A stretch of DNA of 59,971 nt from Actinobacteria bacterium UBA2286 (GTDB taxonomy: Bacteria > Actinomycetota > Coriobacteriia > Anaerosomatales > Anaerosomataceae), in NCBI GenBank assembly GCA_002345925.1, contig DDWM01000049.1, positions 118,901-178,871 of the forward strand. The letters are read 5' to 3'. A program made the position numbers and the translations under genes. This document shows positions 59,405 to 59,971 of this stretch, piece by piece. The number at the start of each line of letters is the position of its first letter. Position 1 is the first letter of the stretch. The notes below the pieces were generated by a model, which was not told the DNA's origin, did not search any database, and saw only the letters and a list, made by a program, of their open reading frames with translations.

Positions 59405-59971
59405 CTACTTTTCAGCAGCTGCAGCCTCAGCCTGGAGTTCACCACTGAAGTCCGGAGACTCGACCATGAGCCCCTCGGATTCGCGTGGCAGAATCAGGTT
59501 CAGCACGATGCCAAGCAGCGTTGCAGCCGCCATACCCGGAAGGACGTAGTCGCCGACCGGGATGGTCGTGCCCGTGCTCTCCATGCCGATGCCGACCACT
59601 AGGACGACACTGGACAAGATGAGGTTGCGGCTATGGCTGTAGTCGATACCGCTCTCCACAAGCAGCCTGAGACCCGAGCTCGCGATGAGTCCGAACAAGA
59701 GCAGCGAGATGCCACCCATCACCGGTACCGGGATCGACTGGATCAGGAACTTGAGCTTCGGCACGAACCCGCCAATGAAGAACGCGAGCGCACCGGCCCA
59801 CCAGAACACCTGCGTGGCGTAGACCTTGGTGACGGCCATGACGCCGATGTTCTCGGCGTATGTGGTGGAGGGCGTGCCTCCGACCATTGCGGAAAGCGCG
59901 GTCGCGAGACCGTCGCCCGCAAGGGACTCAGGAAGCATTGGGGTGAAGTCCTTGCCGACGATCTCATTCAC
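59405..59971 (-). CDS. Uracil/xanthine permease family protein (3' part)
   Basis: The C-terminal 188 residues of a nucleobase:cation symporter-2 (UraA/PyrP-like) with several hydrophobic helices: GGTPSTTYAENIGVMAVTKV, VFWWAGALAFFIGGFVP, IPVPVMGGISLLLFGLIASS, GLRLLV. The TTYAENIG and PVMGG motifs are family signatures that line the substrate path. The true start lies beyond 59971. With hpt and apt it suggests nucleobase salvage; uracil is the likeliest substrate by resemblance. Confidence 0.9.
   Translation of the reverse strand: MNEIVGKDFTPMLPESLAGDGLATALSAMVGGTPSTTYAENIGVMAVTKVYATQVFWWAGALAFFIGGFVPKLKFLIQSIPVPVMGGISLLLFGLIASSGLRLLVESGIDYSHSRNLILSSVVLVVGIGMESTGTTIPVGDYVLPGMAAATLLGIVLNLILPRESEGLMVESPDFSGELQAEAAAAEK

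Overview
The window is GC-rich and densely packed with genes, mostly in long co-directional operons. It looks like the chromosome of an anaerobic actinomycete-type bacterium, possibly a Coriobacteriia/Anaerosomatales relative. This placement is an inference from gene content: ferredoxin-linked 2-oxoacid and indolepyruvate oxidoreductases, a two-subunit glycine decarboxylase, an RsiG-type anti-sigma protein (known only from Actinomycetota), an FHA gene next to an FtsR-like MerR regulator, and a fused ManC/phosphomannomutase-like protein. There is no rRNA to confirm it.

Layout. (1) 44-5107: korAB (minus strand), then coaBC and an exported M23 peptidase (plus strand). (2) 5172-5248: tRNA-Pro(GGG) with its own promoter. 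(3) 5204-14533: a 9.3-kb integrative element inserted in the tRNA 3' end. It is bounded by perfect 45-bp att repeats and carries candidate integrase arm sites near both ends. A run of nine overlapping or closely spaced minus-strand genes leads from a Xis-like HTH protein to a tyrosine recombinase. The cargo is an Mrr-type restriction enzyme and an unusual HNH endonuclease with nine zinc-knuckle repeats. (4) 14575-23995: the displaced tRNA terminator, two orphan genes, then a block of about 8 kb bounded by imperfect 30-bp direct repeats. That block holds a four-gene cassette: DUF1848 radical-SAM-like protein, methyltransferase-RecQ fusion, tail-anchored coiled coil, and dynamin/Era-type GTPase with a DUF697-like tail. 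It has no recombinase and is the best candidate for an undescribed, probably anti-phage, system. (5) 24122-33603: hemerythrin protein, SNF-type Na+ symporter, MltG, CorA, phosphatidyltransferase, ManC/PMM fusion, VanW protein. (6) 33639-36608: phenylacetate-CoA ligase plus ACT protein, converging on a degenerate GGDEF protein and a pilin-like protein. (7) 36780-43166: D,D-carboxypeptidase, then gcvT-gcvH-gcvPA-gcvPB and a lipoate ligase. (8) 43264-48928: RsiG-like protein, small conserved protein, FHA, FtsR-like MerR, nuclease-like protein, hpt, K+ channel, apt, NlpC/P60 peptidase. (9) 49033-57721: iorA-iorB-ACT-livJHMGF-paaK, a coherent operon for amino-acid uptake and aryl-pyruvate oxidation. 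(10) 57749-59971: three small proteins, a non-coding stretch with a terminator, and the 3' part of a uracil/xanthine-type permease that runs off the window.

Physiologically, the core genes describe an amino-acid-fermenting anaerobe. It would import branched or aromatic amino acids (Liv), oxidise the derived 2-oxoacids with ferredoxin (Kor, Ior), interconvert aryl acids and CoA thioesters (PaaK), and cleave glycine (Gcv with lipoate ligase). The tRNA-Pro locus has acted as an accretion site for mobile and defence-type DNA between about 5.2 and 24 kb.
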